From an uncultured Ignavibacteria bacterium (GTDB taxonomy: Bacteria > Bacteroidota > Ignavibacteria > Ch128b), in contig CALDZP010000061.1 of NCBI GenBank assembly GCA_937944105.1, positions 1 through 49,887 of the forward strand: 49,887 bases of DNA, written 5' to 3'. Shown here in pieces: positions 1 to 8,450 of this stretch. The notes beneath the pieces are model-generated. The model was not told the DNA's origin and searched no databases. It saw nothing but the letters and a program-made list of their open reading frames with translations. Made by a program: the position numbers and the translations under genes. Numbering within the stretch: position 1 is the first letter of the stretch; every line of letters starts with the position of its first letter.

Positions 1-30
1 AGTGCCCCAAAGTTATTTATCGCTGGCTTA

Positions 31-65
31 AACCTGCAGCTACCAGAATTTTTTTGATTTTCGTC
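31..65 (+). repeat. Direct repeat, copy 1
   Basis: Begins AACCTGCAGCTACCAGAA and runs into a T tract. It matches 316-350 at 31 of 35 positions with no gap. Both copies lie in the same intergenic region, 250 bp apart, in direct orientation. This may be an intergenic repeat family or the edge of a small decayed element; the rest of the genome would be needed to tell. Confidence 0.7.
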
Positions 66-148
66 TACAATAAATTTTTAAGATTAATTTTACAATTAAG
101 GAAGTTGCAAGGGTGTATATTCATTTTTAGTTGAAGTTTTAAAAAAGG

Positions 149-209
149 AAGAGTTTCCTTTCATTAAATTTGAAAAGAAATTAAAGAAAAAAATTGAAAG
201 GAAACTCTT
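149..209. repeat. 15-bp perfect inverted repeat (long stem-loop)
   Basis: The left arm AAGAGTTTCCTTTCA (149-163) is the exact reverse complement of 195-209, with a 31-nt A/T-rich loop. The loop is too long and a following T run is lacking for a typical intrinsic terminator. It could be a weak terminator, a protein-binding site or a remnant of a miniature inverted-repeat element. Confidence 0.65.
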
Positions 210-315
210 ATGAACAAAAATAAGAAATATTTAATTATGTCATACGGACAAAAGTTAATAAAGAAAAACTTAACTTTCAAATCTTAATATTTGTCGTGCA
301 ATTAGAACATACTGA

Positions 316-350
316 AACCTGCGGCTACAAGAATTTTTTTAATTTTCATC
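316..350 (+). repeat. Direct repeat, copy 2
   Basis: Second copy of the 31-65 repeat, beginning AACCTGCGGCTACAAGAA. The four differences are scattered substitutions, as expected of an old duplication or of a dispersed repeat family rather than a recent event. Confidence 0.7.
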
Positions 351-460
351 AGCTTTAATTTAATGAGTAATTATTTTATCACTGACAAAAACAAAAAATT
401 ATTGAAAATCCCTGATATTATAATTAATTTAATCGAGTAAATATTAAGGAATAAAACAAA

Positions 461-1345
461 ATGAGAAGAATTTTATCAACAGCAACTTTTTCTGTAATGA
501 TTTTTATCGCATCAACTCTTTATTCACAACAATTTCCAACAGGTTACGAAATTTTTGAAAAAGCTAAAAATGCTGTAGCGATTATTAACGTGTATGATGA
601 AAATCGCAACTTAATGCGGGTAGGTTCTGGTTTCACATATACTCCAGATGGACAAATTGTAACTACATATAATCTTGTAAACGGTGGAACGTATGTAAAA
701 ATTAAAGTCAATGATAAAGAATATGTGCCACTTGCGATTTATAAAATTGATCGGCGTAGAGATGTAATAGTTTACAAAATTGATGGTAATAATTTACCAT
801 TTCTTGGAATTGCAAATTCAGATAATGTTAAAATAGGTGATAAGGTTTTTACAATTGGAAATCCAAAAGGATTTGAACGATCATTTGCTGAAGGTATGAT
901 AAGTGCAAAAAGAGATTTTGGCGCTGGAAAAGTTTATTTTCAGATTACTGGTTCAACCACAGAAGGAATGGAAGGTAGCCCATTACTGGATGAAAATGGT
1001 AATGTTATTGGAATTATTTCTTCGAGATCATATATGGAAAAAGAATTAAACTTCGCTATTCAAATTAATAGCATTAAAGAAATTTTAGAATCATCTGATT
1101 TTAAAAATTATTCTGTACCGAATTTTTTCGTTTACGAGAAACCATTAACAAATTTTAATCTGGGTCTCTCATATGAAAGTATGGGAAATCATGCAACTGC
1201 AATTTGGTACTATTTAAAATCATTGAAAGATGAAGTAACTCCTGAAACTTATCGTCGACTTGCCTATTGTCATGAACAGCTTGGAAATTACAGAATTGCT
1301 GAAAGTTATTACAAGAAAGCCAAAGAACTGGAAGAAAGAAAATAA
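461..1345 (+). CDS. Exported trypsin-like (HtrA-fold) protein with C-terminal TPRs, probably catalytically inactive
   Basis: 294 aa. Residues 1-23 form a signal peptide ending near YSQQ, so the protein acts in the periplasm or on the cell surface. Residues about 30-212 follow the S1C/HtrA protease pattern: a GSGF strand (55-58), the position of the HtrA TNxHVV motif at 67-73, D101 in a DVIVYKI strand, and a GMEGSPLLD segment (169-177) where HtrA has GNSGGPLV. The expected histidine is N71 and the expected serine is E171, so two of three catalytic residues are missing while the fold signature remains. Residues 229-292 make two tetratricopeptide repeats. There is no PDZ domain. The ATG is preceded by AAGGAA at good spacing. 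Family knowledge gives the trypsin fold; the loss of activity is inferred from the residues. A binding or scaffold role is more likely than proteolysis. Confidence 0.82.
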   Translation: MRRILSTATFSVMIFIASTLYSQQFPTGYEIFEKAKNAVAIINVYDENRNLMRVGSGFTYTPDGQIVTTYNLVNGGTYVKIKVNDKEYVPLAIYKIDRRRDVIVYKIDGNNLPFLGIANSDNVKIGDKVFTIGNPKGFERSFAEGMISAKRDFGAGKVYFQITGSTTEGMEGSPLLDENGNVIGIISSRSYMEKELNFAIQINSIKEILESSDFKNYSVPNFFVYEKPLTNFNLGLSYESMGNHATAIWYYLKSLKDEVTPETYRRLAYCHEQLGNYRIAESYYKKAKELEERK

Positions 1346-1567
1346 AATTTTTAATTTTTTCTCAATTAGTTTATTTAAGTTATTTGAGTATCATTTAAAG
1401 TTTAATTTACAGACTCAAATTATTGTGGTTTTATTTCCTTAATAAATGTTTATTTTATTCATATTAAAAAGTATTGGGGATTAGTATATTAATTTAATCT
1501 TTAGAATTTCGAACATACTAAAAGTAATATTTTTTACTCACATTTTTTCTATATTAGTTTTTGAATT

Positions 1568-2788
1568 ATGGATACAATTTTAATTTTTCTTTTTGGTTTA
1601 TTAGTTGGTGCTGGTATTACAGCTTTATTCTTTCACATGCGAAAGAAAGATTATGAGCAACTTGCAACTTCCTTGATAACAGTTACTCAAGAACAGAAAG
1701 ATAAAGAACTACAGCACTTAATAGACTATTTAAAAAACTCATTTTCCCATTTGTCCTTCGAAGCATTGAATAAAATTACAGAGCAATTTCTCCAGCTTGC
1801 TAATCAAACTCTTTCAAAGCAATTGCAAAGTGGAACAATGACACTGGAGGAGAAAAAGAAGCTTATTGATCAGACTTTACAATCAATGCAAGATGAATTG
1901 AATAAAGTTCAAAATCTAATCAAAGAACTTGAAAAAGATCGAGTAGAAAAATTTGGAATGCTTGCTCAAAAATTATCGGAATCTCAAAAAACAATCCAAC
2001 AACTAAACGAAACAACAAGTAAATTAACTTCGGCACTTGCAAGTTCTAAAGTTCGTGGACAGTGGGGCGAGAGAATGGCTGAAGATATTTTACGCTTAAG
2101 TGGTTTAAAAGAAGGAATTAATTATTTCAAGCAAAAAGCAATTCACTCTGCTAATACTCGACCCGATTATACTTTTATACTACCCAATGAACTTAAAGTA
2201 AATATGGATGTAAAATTCCCATACGATAATTATATGGCTTATCAGAATGCTACGAGTGAGAATGAGAGAGAAATATATAAGCAGAATTTTTTGAAAGATG
2301 TTCGTCAGAGGATTAAAGAAGTAACAACCCGAGACTATATCAATCCTTCTGAAAATACGGTTGACTATGTTTTGGTGTTCATTCCAAACGAGCATATGTA
2401 TGCATTCATAATGGAAAACGATTCAGGAATTATTGATGAAGCTTTAAAACAAAAAGTTATTCTGTGTTCTCCAATAACACTTTACGCAATTTTAGCAATA
2501 ATCAGACAGGCAGTAGACAATTTCAGTCTTGAAAAAAAGGCATCACAAATAATAGAATTAATGGGTTTATTTCATAAACAGTGGCTTGAGTTTCTTAAAT
2601 CTCTTGAAAACATGGGTAAAAAAATAGACGATGCTAAAAAAGAATTTGAAAGACTAACGACCACAAGAAAAAATCAACTTGAAAAACCACTTCGTAAAAT
2701 TGAAGAGTTGAGAGAAGAAACGGGAATAAAAATTACACCAGATGATACAAAATTAATTTCTAATGATATGGACCGGAACGAATTTTAG
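1568..2788 (+). CDS. rmuC: DNA recombination protein RmuC
   Basis: 406 aa. One N-terminal membrane helix (about 3-22) is followed by a long coiled coil (about 25-160). The conserved RmuC core starts at the GQWGE motif (164-168). RPD (198-200) and the DVKFP strand (214-218) match the PD-(D/E)xK nuclease-like core of the family. The C-terminus (about 345-395) is again helical. RmuC limits DNA inversions at short inverted repeats in E. coli and is thought to act as a membrane-tethered nuclease-like factor; its exact substrate is not settled. The length fits the family. It ends 9 bp before the PAS kinase at 2798, so the two may share a transcript, although no functional link is known. Confidence 0.93.
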   Translation: MDTILIFLFGLLVGAGITALFFHMRKKDYEQLATSLITVTQEQKDKELQHLIDYLKNSFSHLSFEALNKITEQFLQLANQTLSKQLQSGTMTLEEKKKLIDQTLQSMQDELNKVQNLIKELEKDRVEKFGMLAQKLSESQKTIQQLNETTSKLTSALASSKVRGQWGERMAEDILRLSGLKEGINYFKQKAIHSANTRPDYTFILPNELKVNMDVKFPYDNYMAYQNATSENEREIYKQNFLKDVRQRIKEVTTRDYINPSENTVDYVLVFIPNEHMYAFIMENDSGIIDEALKQKVILCSPITLYAILAIIRQAVDNFSLEKKASQIIELMGLFHKQWLEFLKSLENMGKKIDDAKKEFERLTTTRKNQLEKPLRKIEELREETGIKITPDDTKLISNDMDRNEF

Positions 2789-2797
2789 ACATAGAAG

Positions 2798-5431
2798 ATG
2801 AATGATAATGAAAAAACTATTTCAGTATCGGGGGAAGAAAGGTTAGCCGAAAAACATTTGAACAGCTTCCTAGAAATTCCACTTCCAGTTTTGTTAGTCA
2901 AGAGAGATAAATTCAGTAGATATGTTTTATATTCTTACAATTCTTATGCTCAAGAAATATTTGCTGTACCACTTGAAAGGTTGATCAATAAAGAAGTTAG
3001 AATATTCTGGCCCAAAGAAACCTGGGATGTTTTTCGTAAAGGTATAATTGCTGCGATAAGAAAAGATAAAAACTCAGTTCTTGATTCTATCTTGATTGAA
3101 AAAGAAGGCAATACTAAAAGTTTTAGTCTAAGAATCTGGAAAGTAGCTAATTCAATTGCGTGTTGCATCTTTCTGGAAACAATAGATAAAAAAATTTTTA
3201 CGCAAAGTGTTTTAAATGAGCGGCTTAAATATGAAGAGCTATTCAAAAATACTCCAGTCATGATGCTGAATATTGATTTGAATGGTAAAATCATTGATGT
3301 AAATTTAAATTGGATTCAGAAAACAGGGTTTTTGAGAGAAGAATTAATAGGGAAAAATATCCAGGATTATTTTGACAAGGAATCGAATCCAATTCTTTTG
3401 AATAAAAAATTTTCTGATTTGCTTATTTTGAATGAACTTAAGAATGCACATATTCAAATTAAGACTAAAAGCGGGGAAAACATTTCAGCTATAATTAATG
3501 CAAGAGCTTTATTTGATATCAATGGGAAATTCATTAGATGTTATCTGGTTGCACAGGATGTAAGTGAACTTAAAGCAATTCAGGAAGAATATGAAAACAC
3601 TGAAAAACTATTAAGAAGTTTATTTGAAAATTCTACTTCAGCAATACTTCTTTATTCGCCTGAAAAAGGAATTGTTGAATCTAATCTTAATGTGGAAAAA
3701 TATTTCGATATCAAAATAAATACAATTTTAGGTAAAAAAATTTTTGAACTTGAGTTTCTAAAGAATTCGATAGAAAATTTTAATGATTTCTTGCAAAACT
3801 TTGATTCCAATCCAAATCTACAAAGTCAATTTGATCTGGAGTATCATCAAAAAAATATTAAAAAATATTTAGAAGTTTCTTTAAAGAAAATTTATCTTAA
3901 AAATGAACCACATTTATTAATTACAATTTCGGACAGATCAACTGAAAAAATCAAAGACAAAAAAATTCATGAATCGGAAGTAAGGTTTCAAGCACTTTTT
4001 GAAGCGTCAATAAATGCTTTGAAGTTAATTGATTTCGATGGGAAAATTTTTCAGATGAACAGGAAAGCTCGAGAGTTGTTTGAAGAGTTGATTGATAATA
4101 AAGGCCAGATAAAATTAAAATTCAAAAATTTTGATTATCAGAAATGGATAAGCGATTTTATTAAGTCTGATAAAACCGAGGATTTATGTGAATATAAATT
4201 TAAGTCAAAAACAGGAATTAAAATTATTGAAGAAAAATTGTTAAAAATTACTTTTGATTCAGGTGATAGATTAATTTTTTCTATTTCTCGAGATGTAACT
4301 AAAGAACGTCTAGCCGAACTGGAACTAAGAAAAAGTGAACAAAATTTAAGAGATTTAAACGATACAAAGAATAGATTGATTTATATTCTTTCTCATGATT
4401 TAAGAGCACCCACTTCAAGTATTATAGGATTGGTGAATGCAATTCTTGAGGAACCTGCAATCGATCAAAAAGAAGTTTCATCATACCTTCATCTTATTAA
4501 AAGTGCTGCTTCATATCAACTTGATTTAATAAATAATTTGCTTGATTGGTCTTTACTTGAATCAGGAAAGTTTAATTTTTCTCTTGAACCTAAAAATCTT
4601 GAGTATGCTGTATATAACTCCCTCAATTCGGTTCGTGGTTTACTGGAACAAAAGAAAATAAAACTTATCGTAAATATTCATTCTAAACTTGTATTAATTG
4701 ATTTGAATCTGTTTTCAAGAATTTTAATAAATTTAGTTTCAAATGCTATAAAATTTAGTTATCCCGAAAGTAAAGTGTGGATTCAATCGAAATTGCTAAA
4801 TAATGGTAGAGTTGAGCTTTCTATTAAAGATTATGGTATTGGTTTTGATAAAGAAATTTTAGAAAAACTTTTCACTTTTAAGGAAAAAGTTAGTCGACAT
4901 GGAACTTCTGGAGAGAGGGGAACTGGATTAGGTCTATCCATTTGTAAAGATATTGTTAAAATTCTTGGTGGTGATCTGAAAATTAAAAGTCCAATTATAA
5001 AGAAAAATAAAAATTCTATAGGTTCAATCGTAAGTTTTGATTTGAAAATTGTTGAACCCAAAATTCTTTTCTCTTATAGATTAAATAAAATACTTGCTAA
5101 AAAATTATTAGAAAAAAAATTAAATGGTTATAAAATTATCTTTAAAGACCCAAACAGTTACTTTAAAAATGATTTTGATGATTATTTTGTTTTTATAGTT
5201 TTAGATTCTGTGGATTTGAATAATCATTTACTTGATAAATTTATAAATAAATATAAGACCGCAAGAAATTTAATTGTTGTTACTAAGGATAAAGAAAATA
5301 TATCAAATGGATTAAAATTAACAGACCCCGAAAATTTAGTAGAATTTCTTCAAAATGAAATAGATAGGATTGAGTTTGAGTGGAAACAACAGGCGAATCT
5401 TGCAAAAGAAATGAAAAAAATGTGGTTATGA
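2798..5431 (+). CDS. Soluble multi-PAS sensor histidine kinase
   Basis: 877 aa with no membrane segment, so it senses a cytoplasmic signal. Four PAS-like domains lie at about 22-130, 140-258, 265-385 and 390-503. A HisKA dimerisation domain follows with the phospho-acceptor H533 in LSHDLRAP. The HATPase domain has an N-box (NLVSNA, 645-650), G1 box (DYGIGF, 678-683) and G2 box (GTGLGL, 708-713). After the kinase a tail of about 120 aa (755-877) alternates hydrophobic strands and helices somewhat like a receiver domain, but I cannot assign its aspartate pocket. No response regulator is adjacent, so this is an orphan kinase. The ligand is unknown. The start follows the rmuC stop by 9 bp. Confidence 0.9.
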   Translation: MNDNEKTISVSGEERLAEKHLNSFLEIPLPVLLVKRDKFSRYVLYSYNSYAQEIFAVPLERLINKEVRIFWPKETWDVFRKGIIAAIRKDKNSVLDSILIEKEGNTKSFSLRIWKVANSIACCIFLETIDKKIFTQSVLNERLKYEELFKNTPVMMLNIDLNGKIIDVNLNWIQKTGFLREELIGKNIQDYFDKESNPILLNKKFSDLLILNELKNAHIQIKTKSGENISAIINARALFDINGKFIRCYLVAQDVSELKAIQEEYENTEKLLRSLFENSTSAILLYSPEKGIVESNLNVEKYFDIKINTILGKKIFELEFLKNSIENFNDFLQNFDSNPNLQSQFDLEYHQKNIKKYLEVSLKKIYLKNEPHLLITISDRSTEKIKDKKIHESEVRFQALFEASINALKLIDFDGKIFQMNRKARELFEELIDNKGQIKLKFKNFDYQKWISDFIKSDKTEDLCEYKFKSKTGIKIIEEKLLKITFDSGDRLIFSISRDVTKERLAELELRKSEQNLRDLNDTKNRLIYILSHDLRAPTSSIIGLVNAILEEPAIDQKEVSSYLHLIKSAASYQLDLINNLLDWSLLESGKFNFSLEPKNLEYAVYNSLNSVRGLLEQKKIKLIVNIHSKLVLIDLNLFSRILINLVSNAIKFSYPESKVWIQSKLLNNGRVELSIKDYGIGFDKEILEKLFTFKEKVSRHGTSGERGTGLGLSICKDIVKILGGDLKIKSPIIKKNKNSIGSIVSFDLKIVEPKILFSYRLNKILAKKLLEKKLNGYKIIFKDPNSYFKNDFDDYFVFIVLDSVDLNNHLLDKFINKYKTARNLIVVTKDKENISNGLKLTDPENLVEFLQNEIDRIEFEWKQQANLAKEMKKMWL

Positions 5432-5508
5432 GTTTTTAGTTTATTCGAGTTCATATCTTATTTTTGTTTGGTTAAAAAATATCATCAAAAAATTTTTGAA
5501 TAAACATT

Positions 5509-6513
5509 ATGGAAAATAAAAGAAGAAGAAATATAATTCCAAAATTAAGAAGAAGAACCGTTGCATCTCCTGATAAACAAAAAAGAAAAATTTCCATAGT
5601 TATTCCAGCTTTTAATGAGGAAGATAGCCTTAGACCGCTTGCTCTGGAGTTAAGAAAAGTTTTTAATGAGATGAAAGATTATGATTTTGAAGTAATTATT
5701 GTTGATGATGGAAGCACCGATAACTCATTAAAAGTTTTAAATGAAATTAAAAAAGAAGATCAAAGATTTAAGTTTATTTCATTTCAAAAAAATTATGGTA
5801 AATCGGCAGCTCTTTCAATTGGATTCAAATATGCTACAGGTGATTTAATTGTAACAATGGATGCAGATCTTCAGGACGATCCTCATGAAATTCCAAATCT
5901 TGTTAAGAAAATAGATGAAGGTTTTGATCTAATATCAGGTTGGAAAAAAATTCGGTTTGATCCATTTATTAAAAAATATTCATCTCGCATTTTTAATTTT
6001 GTCACATCATTTTTAACAGGAATAAAAATCCATGATTTCAATTGTGGACTAAAAATTTACAGAAAAGAAGTCGCTCAAAGTATTAAAGTCTATGGTGAAA
6101 TGCATCGTTATCTTCCTGTACTTGCACACTGGAATGGTTTTCGTGTAGGTGAGATTGTTGTAAAGCATCACCCTCGCCGATATGGCAAAACCAAATTTGG
6201 CGCAAGTCGTTTTATGAAAGGTTTTCTTGATTTAATCACTATTTTGTTCACAACAAGATATTTGCGAAGACCACTACATTTTTTCGGTACATTGGGAGTT
6301 ATTTTGTTTTTGACTGGTTTTAGTATCGATCTTTATCTTGCTTATGAATGGGCATTTCAGGGAAAGTATCTAACAAATAGACCAATGTTGTGGCTCGGCA
6401 TTCTACTGATTTTACTTGGTGTGCAAACAATTGCCATCGGTTTGATTGGAGAAATGATTGCACATCACGCACAGAGAGTTGAAGATTATCACATAAAGGT
6501 AATTAATCTCTGA
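5509..6513 (+). CDS. Family 2 glycosyltransferase (GtrB/DPM1-like, polyprenyl-phosphate sugar synthase)
   Basis: 334 aa. A basic N-terminus (1-27) precedes a GT-A domain beginning ISIVIPAFNEE (28-38). The nucleotide-sugar motif VDDGSTDNS spans 65-73 and the metal-binding DADLQDDP spans 118-125. Two C-terminal membrane helices (about 257-282 and 292-316) anchor it to the inner membrane, as in GtrB-type enzymes. Such enzymes load a sugar from a nucleotide donor onto polyprenyl phosphate. The next gene, 12 bp downstream, is a GT-C type membrane transferase, the class that uses such lipid-linked sugars, so the pair probably glycosylates an envelope component. Which sugar is used cannot be read from the sequence. 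Confidence 0.92.
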   Translation: MENKRRRNIIPKLRRRTVASPDKQKRKISIVIPAFNEEDSLRPLALELRKVFNEMKDYDFEVIIVDDGSTDNSLKVLNEIKKEDQRFKFISFQKNYGKSAALSIGFKYATGDLIVTMDADLQDDPHEIPNLVKKIDEGFDLISGWKKIRFDPFIKKYSSRIFNFVTSFLTGIKIHDFNCGLKIYRKEVAQSIKVYGEMHRYLPVLAHWNGFRVGEIVVKHHPRRYGKTKFGASRFMKGFLDLITILFTTRYLRRPLHFFGTLGVILFLTGFSIDLYLAYEWAFQGKYLTNRPMLWLGILLILLGVQTIAIGLIGEMIAHHAQRVEDYHIKVINL

Positions 6514-6525
6514 TTATCTAGATCT

Positions 6526-8148
6526 ATGAATCGAAAAAATAAATCAAAAGAAAAGAAAAAAATTATCAGTAAGGTAAATTATTTATCCGAATTCTTTAGA
6601 ATAAAAAATGAAAAACTCTTTCAAAGAATTCCATGGTTTATTATTGGAGCTTATTTCATTATAGTTTTGGTTGCCGCATTGACTTATCATCAAATTGGAG
6701 ATTATGGTGTTGAAACAGATTTCTACGAAGGTATGGTTTATGAAGCTAAAGAATTTTTGAAAGGCAATTTGATAATTGAAGGATATAAAGGTCCATTGTA
6801 TCCAATTGTACTTGCTATTCTTGGATATATTTTTGGTGACTTTTTCAGAGTTGGTGTAATTTTATGTGTTTTATCAGCTGCCATTTTTCTTTACTTTTCT
6901 TTTAAAACATTACATAAAATTTTTGGTTATGATGTAGCACTTGGCAGTATAATTCTAATTTTAAGCAATTCAATTTTTATTCAGTACTCATACTCAGCTG
7001 GTACTGATTTATTTTTCTGTGCATTGGCGATTGTTTCAATCTATTTTCTTGTTAAAGGGGACTATTTGAAAAATTCATACATTTTTATTTCAGGAATTTT
7101 TGCATCCCTTGCTTTTCTTACAAGAACCAATGGATTGTTTTTACCCGCTGCTGCTTTGGTTAGCTTTTTAATATTCAAATTTTCATCAAGAAAATTCTCT
7201 ACATTAATCAATCATGCTTTAATATACATTGCTGGATTCGCACTTCTGAATATTCCTTGGTCGATTTATAAATATATTCACACAGGTGATTTCTTTTATG
7301 ACAGAAATTATACAAACACTGCGTGGGAACTTTATGGTAAAGGAAAAATGAGCTGGGATTACTGGCAATCGGTTGAATCCTTAAAATTTAGTTCATTTAA
7401 AGATGTAATTATGAGAGATCCTGTTTATTTTGTTCAGGAGATTTTAATCAAAAACTTTTATGAAAATTTTATTTCTGACCTTCAAAAACTTCTTCCACTC
7501 CCATTTTCCATTTTTCTTGTTATTGGAATTATTTTTCTTTTCAAAAGAAAATATTTGAAAAACGAGGTTTTCTTTTTCTTAAATGTATTTTTCGCCTTTG
7601 TTGTATTACTTCCTGCTTTTTATAGCGAAAGATTCTCGCTTTTTTTACTTACGGGTTATTCAGCAATTGTAATGTTATTCTTAAATGATAATTTTATGAA
7701 GAATTTGAGATTTGGGAGCTTACATTCAGGTCAAATAGTTTTTATCATTATTTTTATTTGGTCTGCTTATGATGGTATTAAATACAACTCAAAGCAAATT
7801 GACTCTGGACCGAAAGAAATTCTCGAAATTGAAAAACAAATTCCTGATTCAATTAAAACCGAAGCGAATTTAATTATTGCTCGTAAACCTCATGTAGCAT
7901 ATGTTTTGGGTATGCGTTACTGGAAATTTCCTTATGTAACAACATACGATAGCTTGATTAATTGGATGAGGGAAAAGAAAGCTAATTATTTCTTTGTGAG
8001 TGCATTCGAAGTTAATTCTTTGCTCTCCTATACCAAAAATAAAATTGAACAACAGAAATTTTACTCGCTGATTGATCCAACAATTCCAAAACCAGAACTT
8101 GAATTAATTTCATATACAATCAATCCTCCATCAGTTTATACAAATTAA
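6526..8148 (+). CDS. GT-C fold (PMT/ArnT-like) membrane glycosyltransferase
   Basis: 540 aa, with a basic N-terminus and about ten or eleven hydrophobic membrane segments between residues 35 and 415, followed by a soluble C-terminal portion of about 130 aa. After the first membrane helix an extracytoplasmic loop carries ETDFYEGMVYEA, the place where the GT-C superfamily puts its catalytic acidic residue, and the GPLYP segment that follows is typical of GT39/ArnT-like proteins. The TRTNG element after a mid-protein helix also fits. It starts 12 bp after the GtrB-like gene and probably uses its lipid-linked sugar. The acceptor (lipid A, protein or surface glycan) is unknown. Poorly conserved families like this one are hard to name further. 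Confidence 0.8.
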   Translation: MNRKNKSKEKKKIISKVNYLSEFFRIKNEKLFQRIPWFIIGAYFIIVLVAALTYHQIGDYGVETDFYEGMVYEAKEFLKGNLIIEGYKGPLYPIVLAILGYIFGDFFRVGVILCVLSAAIFLYFSFKTLHKIFGYDVALGSIILILSNSIFIQYSYSAGTDLFFCALAIVSIYFLVKGDYLKNSYIFISGIFASLAFLTRTNGLFLPAAALVSFLIFKFSSRKFSTLINHALIYIAGFALLNIPWSIYKYIHTGDFFYDRNYTNTAWELYGKGKMSWDYWQSVESLKFSSFKDVIMRDPVYFVQEILIKNFYENFISDLQKLLPLPFSIFLVIGIIFLFKRKYLKNEVFFFLNVFFAFVVLLPAFYSERFSLFLLTGYSAIVMLFLNDNFMKNLRFGSLHSGQIVFIIIFIWSAYDGIKYNSKQIDSGPKEILEIEKQIPDSIKTEANLIIARKPHVAYVLGMRYWKFPYVTTYDSLINWMREKKANYFFVSAFEVNSLLSYTKNKIEQQKFYSLIDPTIPKPELELISYTINPPSVYTN

Positions 8149-8450
8149 AATATTGATGCCCAAAGTTCTATTTAAATTATTTAGAGTTCACTTATTCTTA
8201 ATCTTATCTATGCTCGATTAAAAATATCCACTGAGTATATTTCCTATAATAGGAATATTAAGAAATCAATAAATAAAATTTTTTTCTAAAAAGAATTGTT
8301 TCATGGATACTTCAAAAATTTATACAATTAATTACCAAATTGTCCGTTGGAACTTTTATTGATTGTTTTTGAAATTAAAAAGTTAATTAAATCTAAAATT
8401 AGATTTGTATTTTTGTTATTACTTGTTGAACTATAAATGGAATTAATTTT
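8149..8450. other. Intergenic region, no gene seen
   Basis: 302 bp of A/T-rich sequence between the glycosyltransferase operon and the TonB receptor operon. It contains a small dyad (TTCCTAT around 8240) and an 8-bp inverted repeat, AAATCTAA/TTAGATTT (8389-8406). A TATTTTTG element at 8408-8415 fits the Bacteroidota -7 box, but no TTTG lies at the right distance upstream. The promoter for the gene at 8451 is probably here. Confidence 0.4.

Larger units (their letters stand above)
1..460. other. Non-coding region with repeats
   Basis: No convincing gene. It contains a 35-bp imperfect direct repeat (31-65 and 316-350) and a 15-bp inverted repeat (149-163 with 195-209). A 26-codon reading frame starts at 210 directly after the right arm of the inverted repeat, but nothing else supports it. 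The region could hold the terminator of a gene lying to the left of the window plus the promoter of the gene at 461. Confidence 0.6.

Noticed and set aside
210-287. 26-codon reading frame (starts MNKNKKY) with AGGA upstream, right after the inverted repeat.
   Set aside because: Too short, lysine/asparagine-rich as any A/T-rich sequence would be, and its only support is a weak AGGA within the hairpin arm.
8389-8406. AAATCTAA/TTAGATTT hairpin as a terminator for the glycosyltransferase operon.
   Set aside because: The stem is only A/T-rich with a loop of two bases, and it is over 240 bp after the stop; a chance dyad is as likely.
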